DNA of 10,009 nt, taken from assembly GCA_030615235.1 (NCBI GenBank), contig JAUWZR010000078.1, positions 1 to 10,009 on the forward strand, written 5' to 3'. Of this stretch, positions 7,301 through 10,009 are shown in pieces. Origin of the DNA: Promethearchaeota archaeon (GTDB lineage: Archaea; Asgardarchaeota; Lokiarchaeia; Sigyniarchaeales; SOKP01). Numbering within the stretch: the first letter of the stretch is position 1; each line of letters opens with the position of its first letter. The translations under genes were made by a program, and so were the position numbers. Below the pieces are notes generated by a model. The model ran no database searches and was not told the DNA's origin. It was given only the letters and a program-made list of their open reading frames with translations.

Positions 7301-7436
7301 TTTTTGTGACTTTTTATTTACTTAAATATGTATTTTTACAAAATTATTAAATAATATTATTTCAATTTATTTTTTGTCTTAAAGAGAATAATGCTATTTA
7401 ATTTTCTCTTTAATCTTTCCGAGTTGAGATTCAAAA

Positions 7437-10009
7437 ATGGTTTTAAGTGATTTAAATAATGGAGAAAATTCTTTTCGTAGGCTTTCTGAAAATCTACCAG
7501 GAATAGTTTATAGAGTTTTAATTGCGGACGACAATCGAATGATATTCTTTAATGACATGATTCAAACCATGACTGGTTATAATCCTGAGGATTTAGAAAA
7601 AGGAATTGTTTGTTCTATTGACCCGTTAATTTTGCCTGAAGATAGATTAAATGTAATAAACATTGTTAAAGATGCTATAGAAAATAATGTTCCGTTTGAA
7701 GTAGAGTATCGCATAAATAACAAAAGCGGAGAATTAAAATGGTTTTTTGAGCGCGGTAGACCTATCAGAGGAGATAATGGAAATCCTTGCTATATTGATG
7801 GTGTTATATTTGATATTACAGAGCGAAAGGAGATAGAACAAAAGTTAAAAGAATCAGAGAAAAAATTTAAATTATTTTACGAAAATGCCCCATTGGGATA
7901 TCTATCTTTAGATTTTAATGGTAACATTTTGGAAGTTAACAAAGCTTGGATCAATTTTTTCGGATATTCTAAAGAAGAAGTTATTGGTAAATTTTTTGGG
8001 AATTTTATTGATTCTGAATACTTAGAAGTTTTTAATACGACTTTTCATAAATTCAAGGAGACAGGAGAAATTTGTGAAGAAGAATTTGGGGTTGTAAAAA
8101 AGGATGGTAGTCACGCTATAGTCTTGTTTGATGGGAATATTAGTTATGATGAGAATGGAAACTTCAAGCAAATTCATTGTATTTTTCAAGATATAACAGA
8201 GCGTAAGAAAACAGAAGAAAAATTAAAGGAATCTGAACAAAAATATAAAGATTTAGCTAATTTATTACCACAAGTTATTTGTGAAACTGATGTGCAAGGG
8301 AACCTTACTTTTGTTAATCAAAATGCCTTTAAAGTTTTTGGATATACTCAAGACGATTTTAATAAGGGTTTGAATGCCCTTCAAATGATTAGTCCAAAGG
8401 ATCGTGAGAGAACATGGAGAAATATCAAAAGAATATTAAATAGAGAGGACATAGACGATGTAGAATATATGGCATTAAGAAAAGATGGGAGCCTATTCCC
8501 AGTTATCGTATATGCTAGTCCTATAATTCAAGTAAACAAGTCAGTAGGTCTACGAATAATTCTCATAGATGCTTCAAATCTTAAAAAAATCGAAGAAGAA
8601 CTTAGAAAATCTGAAGAAAGATATCGATATTTGATAGAAAATTCACTAGAAGGAGTATGGGTTATAGATTCAAATGCCAATACTATTTTAATTAATCCAA
8701 GTATGGCTAAAATGTTAGGATATATTATAGAAGAAATGGTTGGAAAATCTTTATTTTTATTTATGGATGAAAAAGAAATTAAAAATACTAAAATAAATCT
8801 TGAAAGACGTAAAAAAGGTATTTCAGAAGAGAGAGATTCTGAAATGATTCATAAAAATGGTAAAAAAGTTTATTTAAGAATAAGAGCATCTCCTATCTTT
8901 GATATTGAGGGAAATTATGAAGGCACATTCGCATTTTTGAGTAATATCACTCAAAGAAAGTTAATAGAGCAAAATTTAATAGAATCGGAAGAAAAATTTC
9001 GAAATCTAACGGAACAGTCATTAATAGGGGTTGCTGTAATACAGAATAACGTATTTAAATATATTAATCAAAGATATGCAGAAATTGGCGGTTATACTGT
9101 AGAAGAAATGATAAATTGGCAACCTGGAGAATATATTAAAACAGTACATCCAGCAGATCGAGAAAAAGTCATGGCACAATCAATTAAAAAGCAACGAGGG
9201 GATAAGAATGTAATAAATCAATATACATTTCAAGCAATTTCAAAAACAGGTGAGGCAATATGGATAGAACTTTATTCTAAAACTATCATGTATGAAAGTA
9301 GACTAGCAATTCTTATAACAATAATAGATATAACAGATCGAAAGAAAGCAGAACAGAATTTAAAAGAATCCGAAGAAAGATTTCGAGATTTGGCTAATTC
9401 ATTACCACAAATTATTAGTGAGTCAGATAAACGAGGAAACCTAACATTTCTCAATAAAAATGCATTTACTATTTTGGGTTATACTCCGGATGATTTTAAT
9501 AAAGGATTGAATGCTCTTCAAATGCTTATTCCTGAAGATCGAGAGCGGGTTACGAAAAATGTTGAGAGTGTATTAAGAGGAAAAAAAGAGGAAACAATTA
9601 GAGGTGATGAATATACAGCGCTAAGAAAAGACGGTAGCACGTTTCCTGTTATTACATATAACAGCCCTATTATTTATAAAGATAGATCTGTAGGTATGAG
9701 AACCATTACCATAGATATCACAGATCAAAAGAAAACAGAACAGAAATTAAAAAGTGAAAAAGAAAAAGCTCAGAAATATCTCGATATAGCGGGTGTAATA
9801 ATAATTGTGTTAAATGCAGATCAGACAGTTCAACTTATTAATCAAAAAGGATGCGAGATTTTGGAAGAAGAAGAGTCTAAAATTATTGGAATGAATTGGT
9901 TTGATAATTTTATTCCCGAAAATGTTAGAGAACAAATGAGAAAAGGTTTTAATAAAATAATAAATGGTAAAATTGAGCAATTAGAATATTTCGAAAATGC
10001 AGTAATATC
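7437..10009 (+). CDS. Multi-PAS sensor protein, probably signal-transduction kinase (3' end beyond window)
   Basis: An uninterrupted frame of 857 codons from ATG 7437 to the right edge, with an in-frame TGA 12 bases before the start. I see six complete PAS domains and part of a seventh, at about residues 12-130, 143-256, 272-382, 399-507, 524-635, 651-764 and 783 onwards. Each full domain ends in a DITER-like PAS/PAC motif (126, 252, 378 as DASNLKK, 503 as NITQRK, 631, 760), followed by a Lys/Glu-rich linker of the KLKESEEKF type predicted to be a helical signalling coiled coil. PAS domains bind small ligands, haem or flavin, or mediate dimerisation; the ligand cannot be told here. There is no signal peptide or membrane segment, so the sensor is cytoplasmic. 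No catalytic domain is visible: a histidine kinase (HisKA/HATPase) beyond the edge is most likely, but this is inference. PAS3 and PAS6 are close duplicates. Confidence 0.88.
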   Translation, partial: MVLSDLNNGENSFRRLSENLPGIVYRVLIADDNRMIFFNDMIQTMTGYNPEDLEKGIVCSIDPLILPEDRLNVINIVKDAIENNVPFEVEYRINNKSGELKWFFERGRPIRGDNGNPCYIDGVIFDITERKEIEQKLKESEKKFKLFYENAPLGYLSLDFNGNILEVNKAWINFFGYSKEEVIGKFFGNFIDSEYLEVFNTTFHKFKETGEICEEEFGVVKKDGSHAIVLFDGNISYDENGNFKQIHCIFQDITERKKTEEKLKESEQKYKDLANLLPQVICETDVQGNLTFVNQNAFKVFGYTQDDFNKGLNALQMISPKDRERTWRNIKRILNREDIDDVEYMALRKDGSLFPVIVYASPIIQVNKSVGLRIILIDASNLKKIEEELRKSEERYRYLIENSLEGVWVIDSNANTILINPSMAKMLGYIIEEMVGKSLFLFMDEKEIKNTKINLERRKKGISEERDSEMIHKNGKKVYLRIRASPIFDIEGNYEGTFAFLSNITQRKLIEQNLIESEEKFRNLTEQSLIGVAVIQNNVFKYINQRYAEIGGYTVEEMINWQPGEYIKTVHPADREKVMAQSIKKQRGDKNVINQYTFQAISKTGEAIWIELYSKTIMYESRLAILITIIDITDRKKAEQNLKESEERFRDLANSLPQIISESDKRGNLTFLNKNAFTILGYTPDDFNKGLNALQMLIPEDRERVTKNVESVLRGKKEETIRGDEYTALRKDGSTFPVITYNSPIIYKDRSVGMRTITIDITDQKKTEQKLKSEKEKAQKYLDIAGVIIIVLNADQTVQLINQKGCEILEEEESKIIGMNWFDNFIPENVREQMRKGFNKIINGKIEQLEYFENAVI
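8250..8411 (+). repeat. Internal duplication, copy 1 (start of PAS3)
   Basis: Codons 272-325 of the PAS sensor match codons 651-704 without gaps, 39 of 54 residues identical by my count, including the identical 12-residue run DDFNKGLNALQM. The other PAS domains in the protein are far less alike. Confidence 0.85.
9387..9548 (+). repeat. Internal duplication, copy 2 (start of PAS6)
   Basis: Second copy of the segment starting at 8250. Similarity goes on further through the ALRKDGS..FPVI and SPII motifs of both domains. The copies are three PAS units apart, so a three-domain block may have been duplicated, although PAS4 and PAS5 show no equally close partner in the window. Confidence 0.85.

Larger units (their letters stand above)
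7138..7436. other. AT-rich intergenic region between the EF-2 paralogue and the PAS sensor gene
   Basis: I see no gene in these 299 bases. The left part holds the 12-base-pair palindrome and T13 tract described separately. The right part contains TATA-like stretches (for example CTTAAATATG at 7321-7330) and a 14-base perfect AT palindrome, AAATAATATTATTT at 7349-7362, either of which could belong to the promoter of the PAS gene. None has a spacing that singles it out. Confidence 0.5.

Noticed and set aside
9272..9454. Minus-strand 60-codon frame within the PAS sensor gene
   Set aside because: It is antisense to PAS5/PAS6, whose reading frame is continuous and motif-rich.
1..10009. Mobile elements, CRISPR arrays or defence system
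   Set aside because: No transposase, integrase, terminal inverted repeat pair, spaced repeat array or nuclease-helicase cluster is visible; the only nuclease is the housekeeping FttA.

Overview
This AT-rich window (roughly one third G+C by eye) is archaeal. It carries a KH-domain beta-CASP ribonuclease of the aCPSF1/FttA type and an archaeal EF-2-family GTPase, and its gene starts have AT-rich TATA-like boxes and weak or absent Shine-Dalgarno signals. The very AT-rich spacers, the long multi-PAS sensor and an EF-2 copy without the diphthamide loop together suggest an Asgard archaeon, perhaps of the Lokiarchaeia. That lineage call is an inference; no rRNA or other marker is present.

Layout. 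Minus strand, right to left from 3734: the aCPSF1/FttA termination nuclease (3734-1824), a small SRPBCC-fold protein (1684-1250), a membrane iron-sulfur protein of the NapH/CcoG-like polyferredoxin type (1097-147), and a short open frame running off the left edge. A 366-base, very AT-rich divergent spacer (3735-4100) separates these from the plus-strand genes. Plus strand: purN (4101-4736), a 211-base spacer with a strong long-range inverted repeat (4755-4856), an EF-2 paralogue (4948-7137), a 299-base AT-rich spacer with a palindrome and a T13 tract, and a large PAS-repeat sensor gene (7437 to the right edge) that is open for 857 codons without a stop.

How the genes relate. Two genes are core information processing (transcription termination and translation elongation), one is purine synthesis, one is a membrane redox protein and one is a signalling sensor. 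Spacers of more than 130 bases with their own promoter-like boxes argue that most are separate transcription units. Only the left-edge frame and the iron-sulfur gene are close enough to suggest an operon.

Main points for a second look: (1) the EF-2 homologue keeps its GTPase motifs but has lost the His-containing diphthamide loop at the tip of domain IV, so it is probably a specialised paralogue; (2) the structured 102-base element between purN and EF-2; (3) the regular PAS array with a period of about 126 residues, in which PAS3 and PAS6 are clearly an internal duplication.
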